A DNA stretch of 64,000 nt from an uncultured Acetobacteraceae bacterium (GCA_903895595.1 CAITUP010000104.1:1-64000); one strand, 5' to 3'. Counted from the stretch's first letter, positions 44,824 to 56,258 are shown. Notes: generated by a model not told the origin, from the letters alone. A program made the numbers and translations.

Positions 44824-45492
44824 ATGGCGGAAGACGACGTAACGCTAACCGGTTCCATCAAGGAAAAACTGATCGAGGCCAAGCAAGGCTGGGCCCGCGA
44901 CGGTCGCCTGATGACCGGCACGATGGCCGATCCGGAACAAGCCCGCCTGCCGCCGGGCCAACGACTGGTGCGCGACTGGCCGGTCCTGGACCTCGGCATC
45001 GAACCCGACGTCACCCCGCAAAAGTTCCGCCTGGACCTGGACGGCGCGGTCGAGCACCGCCTGAGCCTGAACTACGACGAGTATATGGCACTGCCGTTCA
45101 CCGAAAGCGTGTCGGACATGCACTGCGTGACGCAATGGTCGCGCTACGACAATCATTGGAAGGGCGTTTCCGCGCGCACCATTCTGGAGATGGTGAAGCC
45201 GCAAAAGGAAGCCAAATTCGCCATCTTCCACGCCGTCGACGGCTATACAACGAACATCCGCCTGGACCAGTTCGACCAACCGGACGTGTTCCTGGTGCAC
45301 GAATGGGAGGGCAAACCCATCAACCGCGCGCACGGCGGCCCCGTTCGCATGCTGGTGCCAAGGCTGTATCTTTGGAAATCTGCGAAATGGCTGCGTCGGA
45401 TTCAGTTCACCATCAGCGATCATCCCGGCTTTTGGGAAACGCGCGGCTACCACAACAACGGCGATCCTTGGCTGGAGGAACGCTATGGTTAA
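44824..45492 (+). CDS. Molybdopterin-dependent oxidoreductase, sulfite-oxidase fold
   Basis: This 222-residue protein carries the molybdopterin domain of the sulfite oxidase superfamily. DMHCVTQWSRYDNHWKGV contains the cysteine that should coordinate molybdenum, and HGGPVRMLVPRLYLWKSAKW is the pterin-binding segment. There is no signal peptide and no heme or dimerisation domain, so it is a short cytoplasmic type. Substrate unknown. Its stop overlaps the next gene by 8 bp. Confidence 0.88.
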   Translation: MAEDDVTLTGSIKEKLIEAKQGWARDGRLMTGTMADPEQARLPPGQRLVRDWPVLDLGIEPDVTPQKFRLDLDGAVEHRLSLNYDEYMALPFTESVSDMHCVTQWSRYDNHWKGVSARTILEMVKPQKEAKFAIFHAVDGYTTNIRLDQFDQPDVFLVHEWEGKPINRAHGGPVRMLVPRLYLWKSAKWLRRIQFTISDHPGFWETRGYHNNGDPWLEERYG

Positions 45493-46021
45493 TCCGGGAC
45501 GGCGTGCATTTTGGGGTTTGGCAGCGGGAGGATTAATCATGGCGGCAACCGAAGACACAATGGCCTGGAGCTTCGCTTTCCCCTCGATCGAAGGCGGTAA
45601 GCTGGATTTCGCGACATTGAAGGGCAGGGCACTGCTGGTGGTAAATACCGCGAGCTTCTGCGGCTACACCTATCAATACGAAGCCCTGGAAAAACTCCAC
45701 AAAGCGCGGGAGGCCGAAGGCCTGACCGTTATCGGCGTCCCCAGTCAAGATTTCAACCAGGAATCTGCGGAAAACGCGACGGTGAAAACCTTCTGCAAGA
45801 CGCGCTTCGGTATCGATTTCCCTCTGGCGGCCGTGTCTCACGTCAAAGGTCCGCAGGCGGCCCCATTCTATGCTTGGGTGAAACAGCAGCGCGGCTGGGA
45901 GCCGTCCTGGAACTTCAACAAAGTCCTGGTCGGCCGTGACGGCCGTGTCGTGGCCACATTCGGCTCGGGCGATGAACCCGACGGTGCAGCGTTGACCAAA
46001 GCCATTGCAAGTGCCCTCTGA
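45485..46021 (+). CDS. Glutathione peroxidase family protein, possibly Tat-exported
   Basis: The 178-residue protein is a cysteine-type GPx/thioredoxin peroxidase: NTASFCGYTYQYEALEKLH holds the peroxidatic cysteine, VPSQDFNQES the glutamine region and WNFNKVLV the tryptophan/asparagine. It reduces peroxides with glutathione or thioredoxin. The N terminus NPGRRAFWGLAAGGLIMAA looks like a twin-arginine signal, suggesting export. GGAGG precedes ATG 45485, which overlaps the upstream molybdoenzyme gene. Confidence 0.88.
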   Translation: MVNPGRRAFWGLAAGGLIMAATEDTMAWSFAFPSIEGGKLDFATLKGRALLVVNTASFCGYTYQYEALEKLHKAREAEGLTVIGVPSQDFNQESAENATVKTFCKTRFGIDFPLAAVSHVKGPQAAPFYAWVKQQRGWEPSWNFNKVLVGRDGRVVATFGSGDEPDGAALTKAIASAL

Positions 46022-46724
46022 CCGGCGGAATACTCCGCAGCGAGCAGACCTTTGTGCCGCAGAGCATCCGCGATTCGCCGGCCGGCCATGCCAATCCCGC
46101 GACATCGATACCCGCCAGCCCTTCGCCTCGCCCGTCGGAGGCCGGAACGAACCGAATAACCCCGCTATCCAGCGCGATCGCACCGTCCCGAGCCGGTCGT
46201 CGCAGAATGTCGGACCAACGGGATGCCACAGCAGCGGGACCGTCCGCCTGCACCGTCGCCCCAACAATCGCGGGCGACGCCGAACCACCCCGCCAGTCGG
46301 GGCCTGCGGGATGATAGGTGTCTGATGCCGACCAATTGATCTCCAGCAACGGCCCGCCTGTATCCCGGGGATGCAGCTGCAGTCCACGATATTCGCCAGG
46401 GCAATCCAAATCCGCTGCGACCCGCACTCCGACCGAAGCCGCCTGCCCGATCCAGGAGGCGATATCGTCGGTCTCCAAAATGATCATGTAACCGCCTTCG
46501 CCTGCACGGCGAATCAGATACCGTCCGGCAGCGGTGCCATCCTGGAACGGCGCGACAACCTCCAGAAATGTTTCTCCGAGCGGCATGACGGCGTTCTCCA
46601 GCCCGTATTTCGCGACGTTCGGGTCCCGGTAGAACACCGTCGTGCCCAGTGCGTTGCATAGGGTGCCCACCGCGGGTTCCAGCGTCGGGGCGACGAGGCA
46701 GATCTGGCGCAGGCGCAGGCTCAT
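45915..46724 (-). CDS. VOC-family (glyoxalase-like) protein with antisense C-terminal extension
   Basis: The start MSLRLRQICLVAPTLEPAV and GLENAVMPLGETFLEVVAPF belong to the glyoxalase/bleomycin-resistance (VOC) superfamily; two beta-alpha-beta modules are visible to about residue 220. The family would normally end around MLCGTKVCSL; here the frame runs on for some 45 residues of low-complexity basic sequence, antisense to the last 107 bases of the GPx gene. Stop loss or a late frameshift is likely. GGAGGG precedes ATG 46724. Substrate unknown. Confidence 0.75.
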   Translation of the reverse strand: MSLRLRQICLVAPTLEPAVGTLCNALGTTVFYRDPNVAKYGLENAVMPLGETFLEVVAPFQDGTAAGRYLIRRAGEGGYMIILETDDIASWIGQAASVGVRVAADLDCPGEYRGLQLHPRDTGGPLLEINWSASDTYHPAGPDWRGGSASPAIVGATVQADGPAAVASRWSDILRRPARDGAIALDSGVIRFVPASDGRGEGLAGIDVAGLAWPAGESRMLCGTKVCSLRSIPPVRGHLQWLWSTLHRRVHRPSRMWPRHGRHGRPGLC

Positions 46725-46779
46725 GGTTCCCTCCGTTTCCAACCGGTGCCAGACTGCGGCGAAACCGGAGGAAACAGCA

Positions 46780-47526
46780 ATGCCCACGCTCCCCATCCCA
46801 TCCGCCATTTCCATGCAAGGCAAACGTGTACTGGTGACCGGCGCCGCCAGCGGCATCGGCAAGGCGACTGCCATTGTCCTGGCCGAACTCGGCGCCGAGC
46901 TGGTGTTGTGCGACCTGTCGGCGATGGATGCCACGCGCGACGAAGTTCAATCCCGTGGCGCCACCTGCGCCACTGCTCAGGGCGATCTGACGGACGGCGC
47001 CTTCATGGCCAGCCTGTTCGCGGGCGAGCGTCTCCACGCGGTCGCCCACTGCGCCGGCATTCTAATGGGCCGCCCATGGAATGAGGACGCCAACTGGAAC
47101 GCCCGCTTCCACCGGATGATGGACGTGAACGTCCGCGTGCCGCTGGAACTGGCTTTTGCCGCCACGGAACACATGGCCGCGCATGGTGGCGGTCACATCG
47201 TCCTGGTCGGCTCTGTCGCCGGCAAAACCGGCGGCACGTCGCTGAGCACGCCGCCCGATTACTCGGCGTCGAAGGGCGCGGTGCACGCGCTGGTGAAATG
47301 GATGTCCCGCAACGCGGTCGGCCGTGGAGTCATGGTCAACGCCGTTGCCCCCGGTCCGGTGCAAACCGCCATGACCCGAAACTCCAACATGGGTCCCACA
47401 CTGCCGCTCGGGCGCATGGGCCAGCCGGAGGAGCTGGCGTGGCCGATCGCGTTCCTCTGTTCCTCGGCCGCCAGCTATATGTCGGGCGCGATCCTGGATG
47501 TGAATGGTGGCGCCTTCGTGGGGTGA
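46780..47526 (+). CDS. SDR-family oxidoreductase
   Basis: This 248-residue classical short-chain dehydrogenase has GAASGIGKA, HCAGIL (NAG position), SVAGKTGG and the catalytic YSASKGAVHAL. It ends SGAILDVNGGAFVG. GGAGG lies just before ATG 46780. It is divergent from the VOC gene with 55 bp between start codons. Substrate not deducible. Confidence 0.9.
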   Translation: MPTLPIPSAISMQGKRVLVTGAASGIGKATAIVLAELGAELVLCDLSAMDATRDEVQSRGATCATAQGDLTDGAFMASLFAGERLHAVAHCAGILMGRPWNEDANWNARFHRMMDVNVRVPLELAFAATEHMAAHGGGHIVLVGSVAGKTGGTSLSTPPDYSASKGAVHALVKWMSRNAVGRGVMVNAVAPGPVQTAMTRNSNMGPTLPLGRMGQPEELAWPIAFLCSSAASYMSGAILDVNGGAFVG

Positions 47527-47555
47527 TGCGTTAAAACACCGGCCAGAAGGCCGCG

Positions 47556-48143
47556 ATGGCCGATAACGTGTTGTACGAGACCGATGTCCTGGCTTGGTCG
47601 GAGCAGCAGGCCGGGGCCCTGCGCGAACTCGCATTTCGGCGGGACCTGCGGAACGCGCTCGATCTCGATCATATTTTGGAGGAGATCGAAGACGTAGGCC
47701 AGAGCCAGAAGAATGCCGTCAAGAGCTTCAGCAGGCTGATCCTGGGGCGCGCGGTTTGGTGTATTGTCGACCCGGATGCGCCCGGTTTGCGGCATTGACA
47801 CGCGGAGATCGGGAACTGGCAAAGCGAATTGGCTGACCGGCTCTCGCCCAGCACGAGACACCGGATCGATCTGGACGTGCAGTGGCGCCGGGCGGTACGT
47901 CAGGCGGAGTTGGATTTAATGGGACAGCGACACGACGGGACCACGCTGAAGGCGTTTCGCGGCGCTCCCTGCCCCGTGGCCCTCGACGATCTGTTGGGTG
48001 ACCCGTCGGATCCCGTTGGACCGGTCGCGCGCTTGGCCGAGACGATATCGGCGTGGATGCGCGACCCAGCATTTGACGTGGGCGGGCAAGTTACCTTCCA
48101 GGCGGCAGTGTCTCTGTTTGTATCTTGGCCCTTGCTGATTTGA
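47556..48143 (+). pseudogene. DUF29-family gene interrupted by an in-frame TGA
   Basis: The reading frame begins as a DUF29 protein (YETDVLAWSEQQAGALRELA, DLDHILEEIEDVGQSQKNAVKS). At 47796-47798 a TGA stands where the family usually has tryptophan: PGLRH-stop-HAEIGNWQSELADRLSPS. The same frame then continues with DUF29 sequence through RRAVRQAELDLMGQ and DLLGDPSDPVGPVARLAETI. One nonsense change is the simplest explanation. The tail to 48143 runs past the expected family end. Confidence 0.75.
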
Positions 48144-48202
48144 TCGCCTGCTCCGTTGCAGTACCAATTATACTCCTCACTGGCAGACAGCAGGTTAACG
48201 CC

Positions 48203-48505
48203 GTGCCACAGGGTAATCTGCTGGAAATTTGGTTTCATGAAAGCCTCCGGCAATCCCAGGCCAAAGGCTATAACCCTGCGGAGTTTATCGGGATGCGAGA
48301 GCGGCACCGAACGGTCGGAGCGATGGAACGGCTGATGGCAAGCGGTCAGATTCAGACCGGTTTCCGCCGGCTCCATCGCTTTGGGATGGCCGGCGAGTGG
48401 TCGATCGAGGCAGGGATTCCCAGATTCCCCACGTGCTTCACCAAAACCGCGCGAGATGCCGCTGCCTTCGGATTGGAGCACACCGACGATGAGAAGCTGT
48501 GGTAA
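48203..48505 (+). CDS. Small conserved-looking hypothetical protein
   Basis: From GTG 48203 the 100-residue product starts PQGNLLEIWFHESLRQSQAK. Then comes F-x-x-M-x-x-x-x-G-x-V-x-A-M-x-x-L, GFRRL and EWSIEAGI, a pattern I associate with a short helical module seen in DNA-related accessory proteins. No function is assigned. It follows the broken DUF29 gene, in a patch with other signs of turnover. An upstream start at 48125 would add a hydrophobic leader without clear support. Confidence 0.5.
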   Translation: MPQGNLLEIWFHESLRQSQAKGYNPAEFIGMRERHRTVGAMERLMASGQIQTGFRRLHRFGMAGEWSIEAGIPRFPTCFTKTARDAAAFGLEHTDDEKLW

Positions 48506-48519
48506 GCTGGCACCCTATG

Positions 48520-48551
48520 CAACGCGGCACCCGGCAATGCGGGGCGCGTTG
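48520..48551. terminator. Hairpin between convergent genes
   Basis: CAACGCG (48520-48526) pairs with CGCGTTG (48545-48551), with an inner CCC/GGG pairing. It lies between the hypothetical gene (ending 48505) and the DUF1244 gene (ending 48563), so it may end both transcripts. Confidence 0.45.
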
Positions 48552-48562
48552 TCTCTCAGGCG

Positions 48563-48868
48563 TTAGTGCCCCGGATTCGCCTTCGCGAACGCGGCCTTCT
48601 GTTCGGCCGTCGCTTCCTTCTGATACTTCGCCTGCCATTCCTTGTATGGCATCCCGTAGACGATCTCCCGAGCATCAGGATCGGCGAGAGGGATGCCCTT
48701 GGCCTCCGCACCTTCGCGGTACCAGCGGCTGAGGCAGTTCCGGCAGAACCCCGCCAAATTCATCATGTCGATGTTCTGTACGTCGGTCCGTTCCCGCAAA
48801 TGCGCAACCAGACGGCGGAACGCGGCGGCTTCCAACTCGGTTTGGGTAGCGGCGTCGATATCGGGCAT
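48563..48868 (-). CDS. DUF1244-family protein
   Basis: The 101-residue protein matches DUF1244: AAFRRLVAHLRERTDVQNID, MMNLAGFCRNCLSRWYREGA and VYGMPYKEWQAKYQ. The CRNC pair is a conserved feature and may bind metal. Function is unknown; the fold is small and helical. ATG 48868 with GGAGAC upstream starts exactly at the family N terminus; the open frame beyond is spurious. Confidence 0.88.
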   Translation of the reverse strand: MPDIDAATQTELEAAAFRRLVAHLRERTDVQNIDMMNLAGFCRNCLSRWYREGAEAKGIPLADPDAREIVYGMPYKEWQAKYQKEATAEQKAAFAKANPGH

Positions 48869-48960
48869 GGCTCTGTCTCCCTTGTTCATACAACCAAGAT
48901 GGCGTCTTCGGGCTGGTTTCGCCATACTCCGCGCGACGAAACATGGGAAGCAGTCCACCA

Positions 48961-50238
48961 ATGTCCTTCGACGACGCGCGGTCACGCCAAGCGCTGCGAG
49001 CTATTTTCGACTCCGCGGTCGCCGCCGCCGATCCGCGCGTGGTGCTGGCCGCGCATTTGCCGCCGAAACCCACGCAAGGTCGCGTCGTCGTGGTCGGTGG
49101 CGGCAAATCTGCCGCTGTTATGGCTGCCGCGCTGGAGGACGCTTGGCCTGACGTTCCCCTAACCGGTGTCGTCGTCACCCGCTACGGCCACGCCGTCCCT
49201 ACCAAACGGATCGAGGTCATCGAGGCGTCCCACCCCGTGCCCGACGCCAACAGCGAACGGGGCGCACACCGCCTGCTGGCGGCGGTGCAGAGCCTGACCA
49301 AGGACGATTTGGTTGTCGCTTTGATGTCAGGTGGCGCTTCAGCACTTCTGGCGGCACCTGCGCCCGGCCTGACGCTGGCCGATAAGCAAGCGATCAACCG
49401 CGGCCTGTTGGCCTGCGGTGCCAACATCACCGAGATGAATGCTGTTCGGAAGCACCTTTCCGCCCTCAAAGGCGGTCGCCTCGCCGCCGCCGCCGCGCCC
49501 GCGCGCGTGGTGACGTTGGCGATCAGCGACGTGCCGGGCGACGATCCGGCGGTAATCGGCTCCGGCCCCACCGTCCCCGACCGCACGACCTTTGCCGACG
49601 CCCGCGCGTTGATCGCCCGTTATGGCATTACCCCATCCCCCGCCGTCGCCGCCCGCCTGGCCCAGGACGAAGATGAAACCCCGAAACCCGGTAGCCTGCC
49701 GCACACCGAATTCCGTATGATCGCCACCCCGCTCATGGCCCTGAAAGCCGCCGCCCAAACCGCTATTGGCCTTGGCCTGATGCCAATGATCCTCGGCGAC
49801 GCCTTGGAAGGCGAGGCCAAGGAAATGGGCACCGTCATGGCCGGCATCGCCCGCTCCATCCGCGACCACGGGCACCCGTTCCAGGCCCCGGCGGTGCTGC
49901 TGAGCGGTGGCGAAACCACGGTCACGCTGGGCAGCGGCGCGCATGGCAAAGGCGGACGGAACACCGAATTCCTCGCCGGCCTCGCCGTCGCGCTGGACGG
50001 CGCCCCCCGCATCTGGGCGATGGCGGGCGACACCGACGGCGTCGACGGCATGGACGAAATCGCTGGCGCGATCCTGGCCCCCGACACGCTGGCCCGCTTG
50101 CGCGCCAAGGGCCTCGACGCCCGCGCCATGCTGGCCCGGCATGACAGCCACACATTCTTCGAATCGGTGGGTGACACGATCGTCACAGGCCCTACACTGA
50201 CCAATGTTAACGATATCAGAGCCGTCCTCATCGGCTAA
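48961..50238 (+). CDS. ttuD: Glycerate 2-kinase (TtuD/GckA, MOFRL family)
   Basis: The 425-residue protein phosphorylates D-glycerate to 2-phosphoglycerate; older annotation calls it hydroxypyruvate reductase. VVGGGKSAAVMAAALE, ALMSGGASALL and LSGGETTVTLG are nucleotide/substrate motifs, and the C-terminal MOFRL domain includes GGRNTEFLAGLAVAL. The pyruvate kinase gene follows after 12 bp, as in tartrate (ttu) clusters, linking glycerate to pyruvate. ATG 48961 (MSFDDAR) is preferred over 48943. Confidence 0.9.
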   Translation: MSFDDARSRQALRAIFDSAVAAADPRVVLAAHLPPKPTQGRVVVVGGGKSAAVMAAALEDAWPDVPLTGVVVTRYGHAVPTKRIEVIEASHPVPDANSERGAHRLLAAVQSLTKDDLVVALMSGGASALLAAPAPGLTLADKQAINRGLLACGANITEMNAVRKHLSALKGGRLAAAAAPARVVTLAISDVPGDDPAVIGSGPTVPDRTTFADARALIARYGITPSPAVAARLAQDEDETPKPGSLPHTEFRMIATPLMALKAAAQTAIGLGLMPMILGDALEGEAKEMGTVMAGIARSIRDHGHPFQAPAVLLSGGETTVTLGSGAHGKGGRNTEFLAGLAVALDGAPRIWAMAGDTDGVDGMDEIAGAILAPDTLARLRAKGLDARAMLARHDSHTFFESVGDTIVTGPTLTNVNDIRAVLIG

Positions 50239-50250
50239 AAGGACCCTTCC

Positions 50251-51684
50251 ATGGCCGTCCAACCCAAAATCCGCCGCCGCCGCCGCACCAAGATCATCGC
50301 CACGCTTGGGCCCGCCAGCGGCACGCTGGAAATCCTGACCCGCTTGTTTCAGGCCGGCGCCGACGTGTTTCGCCTGAACTTCTCCCACGGCAACCATGAA
50401 AGCCACGCAGAACGGTTCGCCATGATTCGCGAGTTGGAGACGAAATTCGGCCGCCCCGTCGGCATCCTCTGCGACGTCCAAGGCCCGAAGCTGCGCGTCG
50501 GCCGCTTCGCCGGCGGTCGCGTCCATCTGCAAGCCGGCCAAACGCTGCGGCTGGACCTCAACCCCACGCCCGGCAGTGCCCAGCGCGTGAACCTGCCGCA
50601 TCCCGAGATCATCGAGGCTGCGTCGATCGGCGCTACACTCCTGCTGGACGACGGCAAACTCCGTCTGCGCGTGATCCGCAAACACGCCGACGCACTGGAT
50701 TCGGAAGTCGTCGTTGGCGGTCCGCTGTCCGACAACAAAGGCGTCAACGTCCCCGACGTCGTCCTGCCGATCCCCGCGTTAACCGCGAAAGACCGGGAGG
50801 ACCTCGAATTCGCCTGCCGGCACGGCGCTAACTATATCGGCCTTTCCTTCGTCCAACGCCCCGAGGACGTCGCCGAAGCGAAAGCACTGATCGCCGGTCG
50901 CGCCTGGACCATGGTGAAGCTGGAGAAGCCGCAGGCGCTGGATAACCTGGAAGAAATCATGGCGCTGACCGACACCGTTATGGTCGCCCGCGGCGATTTG
51001 GGCGTCGAACTGCCGCCCGAGGAAGTCCCCCTCGCCCAAAAGCGCATCGTCCGCCTGGCCCGTCAGCTTGGCAAGCCGGTGGTGGTCGCCACCCAGATGC
51101 TGGAAAGCATGATCTCCGCCCCCGCGCCCACCCGCGCCGAAGCCTCCGACGTGGCCACCGCCGTGTTCGATGGCGCCGACGCGGTGATGCTGTCGGGTGA
51201 GACCGCCGCCGGCCAATACCCGTATGAGGCCGTCAACATGATGGACCGCATCGTCGCCCGCGTGGAGCAGGACAGCGGGTGGCGCGCGATGATCGATGCC
51301 TCCCGCGGCGACCCGACGGCGACAGCCGCTGGCGCGATTGCCGCCGCCGCGCGTCAGGTCGGGCATACGATCGGCGCGAAATCGATCGTGGCTTTTACGG
51401 CCTCCGGCAGCACCGCGCTGCACGTGGCGCGGGAGCGACCGGACAGCCCAATCATCGGCCTGACCCCGAACCTCGACACCGCTCGGCGTATGGCTGTCGT
51501 TTGGGGGGTGCACGCGGTGGTGACGCCCGACGTTCACTCCATGACGGAGGCAGTCAGCCGAGCGGAACGGACGGCGAAGATCGAGGGGTTTGCGGCGAAC
51601 GGCGATCAGATCGTGGTGACGGCCGGTGTCCCGTTCGGGCAGGCCGGCACGACGAACGCGTTGCGGGTGGCGGTGGTGAAGTAG
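50251..51684 (+). CDS. pyk: Pyruvate kinase
   Basis: Pyk makes pyruvate and ATP from phosphoenolpyruvate. The 477-residue protein has TKIIATLGPAS, FRLNFSHG, the catalytic lysine in MVKLEKPQALDNLEEI, MVARGDLGVELP and the SGETAAGQYP loop, with an alpha/beta C-terminal domain. The lead RRRRRTKII is unusually basic. Co-directional with glycerate kinase, so glycerate-derived 2-phosphoglycerate can pass through enolase to this enzyme. Confidence 0.96.
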   Translation: MAVQPKIRRRRRTKIIATLGPASGTLEILTRLFQAGADVFRLNFSHGNHESHAERFAMIRELETKFGRPVGILCDVQGPKLRVGRFAGGRVHLQAGQTLRLDLNPTPGSAQRVNLPHPEIIEAASIGATLLLDDGKLRLRVIRKHADALDSEVVVGGPLSDNKGVNVPDVVLPIPALTAKDREDLEFACRHGANYIGLSFVQRPEDVAEAKALIAGRAWTMVKLEKPQALDNLEEIMALTDTVMVARGDLGVELPPEEVPLAQKRIVRLARQLGKPVVVATQMLESMISAPAPTRAEASDVATAVFDGADAVMLSGETAAGQYPYEAVNMMDRIVARVEQDSGWRAMIDASRGDPTATAAGAIAAAARQVGHTIGAKSIVAFTASGSTALHVARERPDSPIIGLTPNLDTARRMAVVWGVHAVVTPDVHSMTEAVSRAERTAKIEGFAANGDQIVVTAGVPFGQAGTTNALRVAVVK

Positions 51685-51694
51685 CGGGCGCGGC

Positions 51695-52474
51695 CTATTC
51701 CGTTGGCAGCGGCCGTCCCTTGCGGGCAATGAAATCTGGAAACGCGTTCTCGGCCCGCGCCCCCGGCATCACATTCTTCGCGTAATCGACCTCTTCGGCG
51801 TATTGCCCAGCGAGGTCCTGGCCCAGCTGTTTCAACATCAGCTGCTTTATTCCCATGACGGCACCGCGATGGCTGGCTGCGATCATTTTCGCGAGCCACA
51901 TCGTCTTCGTCCGCAATTCCGTTCGCGGCACCAGATGGTTGAGCAGGCCGATGCGATAGGCTTCTGCCGCCTCAACGATGCGGGCGGAGAACAGCAGCTC
52001 CTTCGCCATCGGCCAGCCGACCTGATTGGGCAACGACCACGTGCTGTTGATGCGTCCGTAGGCGGCGGCGAGGAACCGGAATTTCGTCCCCTCGCAGCCG
52101 ACCCGCATATCAAGCGACGAGGACAGAACACCTGCGCCGCCATAGGCCAGACCGTTCATCATGCCGATTGTCGGCTTCTTGCAGGCCCCGACATCGTAAG
52201 CGGAGATACCTGCGCTCATTTTCTCCTGTTCTTCCAGGGTATAGAGCTTGTCGTCGGACCGCTGCTCATGGATATCGCCGCCGGCCGAGAATGCCTTTTC
52301 CCCAGAGCCGGTGAAGACGATGCAGCCGACGTCGGCATCGTCCTCGAACGCGTGCATGGCGTGGTGCACTTCGCGCACCAGCTGGCGGTTCATGGCGTTC
52401 AGCACGTCGGGGCGGTTCAGCGTAATGATGCCGACGCCGTCTTCGGTTTCTGTCAGGATGCACTCGTAGGGCAT
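51695..52474 (-). CDS. Enoyl-CoA hydratase family protein of the leucine cluster
   Basis: This 259-residue crotonase starts MPYECILTETEDGVGIITLN and has FSAGGDIHEQ and NGLAYGGAGVLSSSLDMRVG as oxyanion-hole segments. Its position downstream of isovaleryl-CoA dehydrogenase and a two-subunit acyl-CoA carboxylase suggests 3-methylglutaconyl-CoA hydratase (LiuC). The usual first catalytic glutamate is replaced by the small residues GAGVLS, so the reaction is less certain. It starts 16 bp after the biotin-subunit stop. Confidence 0.82.
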   Translation of the reverse strand: MPYECILTETEDGVGIITLNRPDVLNAMNRQLVREVHHAMHAFEDDADVGCIVFTGSGEKAFSAGGDIHEQRSDDKLYTLEEQEKMSAGISAYDVGACKKPTIGMMNGLAYGGAGVLSSSLDMRVGCEGTKFRFLAAAYGRINSTWSLPNQVGWPMAKELLFSARIVEAAEAYRIGLLNHLVPRTELRTKTMWLAKMIAASHRGAVMGIKQLMLKQLGQDLAGQYAEEVDYAKNVMPGARAENAFPDFIARKGRPLPTE

Positions 52475-52490
52475 GGGTTTCCTCTGTTTG

Positions 52491-54473
<1,983 letters not shown>

Positions 54474-54487
54474 TTTCGCGCGCTCCA

Positions 54488-56068
54488 TCACATCCGGAAC
54501 ACGCCGAAGCGTGTTGGCTCGATCGGGGCGTTCAATGCCGCCGATAGCGCCAGTCCCAGCACGCGCCGGCTGTCCGCCGGATCGATGATACCGTCGTCCC
54601 ACAGGCGAGCTGTGGCATAATACGGATGCCCTTGCGTTTCGTATTGGGCCTTGATCGGCGCTTTGAATTCCGCCTCGGCTTCGGCGGACGGAAACTTGCC
54701 GCGCACGGTCGCCAAGACGCCGGCAGCCTGTTCGCCGCCCATCACCGAAATACGAGCATTCGGCCACATGAACAGGAAGCGTGGATCGTAAGCACGCCCG
54801 CACATCCCGTAATTCCCGGCGCCGTAGCTGCCCCCGATAATCAGCGTTAATTTCGGCACCGCGACGGTGGATACCGCCGTCACCAGCTTGGCGCCGTCCT
54901 TGGCGATGCCGCCGGATTCGTATTTCCGCCCGACCATGAACCCCGCGATATTCTGCAGGAACAGCAGCGGAATCCCTCGCTGGCCGCACAATTCGATGAA
55001 ATGTGCGCCTTTCAGAGAGGATTCGCTGAACAGAATGCCGTTATTGGCCACGATCCCGATTGGCATGCCGTGCAGATGCGCGAATCCGCAGACCAAGGTA
55101 GTGCCGTAAAGCCGCTTGAACTCATCGAATTCGCTGCCATCGACCAGACGCGTAATCACCTCGCGCACGTCGTAGGGATTGCGGACATCGGTCGGGATGA
55201 CGCCGTATAATTCCGACGGTTCGTACGCGGGTTCGGCCGCCTGGCGCATCGGCAGCGCCGGGCGCTTGACCCGGTTCAAGCCCGACACGATCCGGCGGCA
55301 GATCGCCAGCGCGTGCTTGTCGTCGCGGGCGTAATGATCGACCACGCCGGAGGTGCGGGCATGCACGTCGGCGCCCCCCAAATCCTCGGCTGAGACGATT
55401 TCGCCGGTCGCGGCCTGCACCAAAGGCGGGCCGCCGAGGAAAATCGTGCCCTGTTTGCGCACGATGATGGATTCGTCCGACATCGCCGGCACATAGGCGC
55501 CGCCAGCGGTGCAGCTCCCCATGACGACGGCGATTTGCGGAATACCCTGGGCTGACATGTTGGCCTGATTGAAGAAGATGCGGCCGAAATGCTCCCGGTC
55601 CGGAAAAATCTCATCCTGCATTGGCAGGAAGGCACCGCCGGAATCCACCAGATAGATGCAGGGGAGCCGGTTCGCCTTGGCGATTTCCTGCGCGCGCAGG
55701 TGCTTTTTTACGGTAACAGGGAAATAGGTGCCGCCTTTGACGGTGGCGTCGTTGGCGACGATGACGCATTCCTGGCCTTGGACACGGCCGATACCGGTGA
55801 CGATACCGGCCGAGGGCACATCGCCGCCGTACAGCCCATACGCGGCCAGTTGCGAAAATTCCAGGAACGGCGAGCCCGGATCGATCAGCCCGGCGACACG
55901 GTCCCTCGGCAACAGCTTGCCGCGGGCGAGGTGCCTCTGGCGCGCGGTCTCGCCGCCGCCGCGTTCGGCGTAGGAGACTTGGCCGCGAAGATCGTCGGCC
56001 AGTGCCCGCATCGCGGCGGCGTTGGCGGCGAATTCCGGGGATCGTGTATTGAGATTGGAGCGGAGCAT
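54488..56068 (-). CDS. liuB: Methylcrotonoyl-CoA carboxylase carboxyltransferase subunit
   Basis: The 526-residue protein has the two crotonase-like halves of the carboxyltransferase. The start [20 protein letters not shown] and [23 protein letters not shown] (in parts) are typical of MccB/Liu[17 protein letters not shown] and [20 protein letters not shown] (in parts) are active-site loops. It transfers carboxyl from biotin to methylcrotonyl-CoA. It is followed directly by the biotin subunit (TGATG overlap). Confidence 0.93.
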   Translation of the reverse strand: MLRSNLNTRSPEFAANAAAMRALADDLRGQVSYAERGGGETARQRHLARGKLLPRDRVAGLIDPGSPFLEFSQLAAYGLYGGDVPSAGIVTGIGRVQGQECVIVANDATVKGGTYFPVTVKKHLRAQEIAKANRLPCIYLVDSGGAFLPMQDEIFPDREHFGRIFFNQANMSAQGIPQIAVVMGSCTAGGAYVPAMSDESIIVRKQGTIFLGGPPLVQAATGEIVSAEDLGGADVHARTSGVVDHYARDDKHALAICRRIVSGLNRVKRPALPMRQAAEPAYEPSELYGVIPTDVRNPYDVREVITRLVDGSEFDEFKRLYGTTLVCGFAHLHGMPIGIVANNGILFSESSLKGAHFIELCGQRGIPLLFLQNIAGFMVGRKYESGGIAKDGAKLVTAVSTVAVPKLTLIIGGSYGAGNYGMCGRAYDPRFLFMWPNARISVMGGEQAAGVLATVRGKFPSAEAEAEFKAPIKAQYETQGHPYYATARLWDDGIIDPADSRRVLGLALSAALNAPIEPTRFGVFRM

Positions 56069-56258
56069 GCTGTGCCTGGATGGGTTTACGCCGGAACCGT
56101 GTACAGCGGGCAGCGCGGAGAGGCAAAGCCGGCTGGGTCAGTGTGCCGTACACCGATCTGGCGCGATCCCTCGGTATGGGGGCCAAGCGGCATGATTAGT
56201 CGTGGGGGGGCCGCCTTCGCGGACCAGGACGGGGGGCGAACTTAGCGTCCAATAAATT

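Noticed and set aside
43395-45014. 539-codon minus-strand open frame
   Set aside because: Covers dapA and smpB in antisense; both are clear housekeeping genes.
47796-47798. Selenocysteine codon in the DUF29 gene
   Set aside because: The aligned residue is tryptophan, the family is not redox-active, and no SECIS-like hairpin follows.
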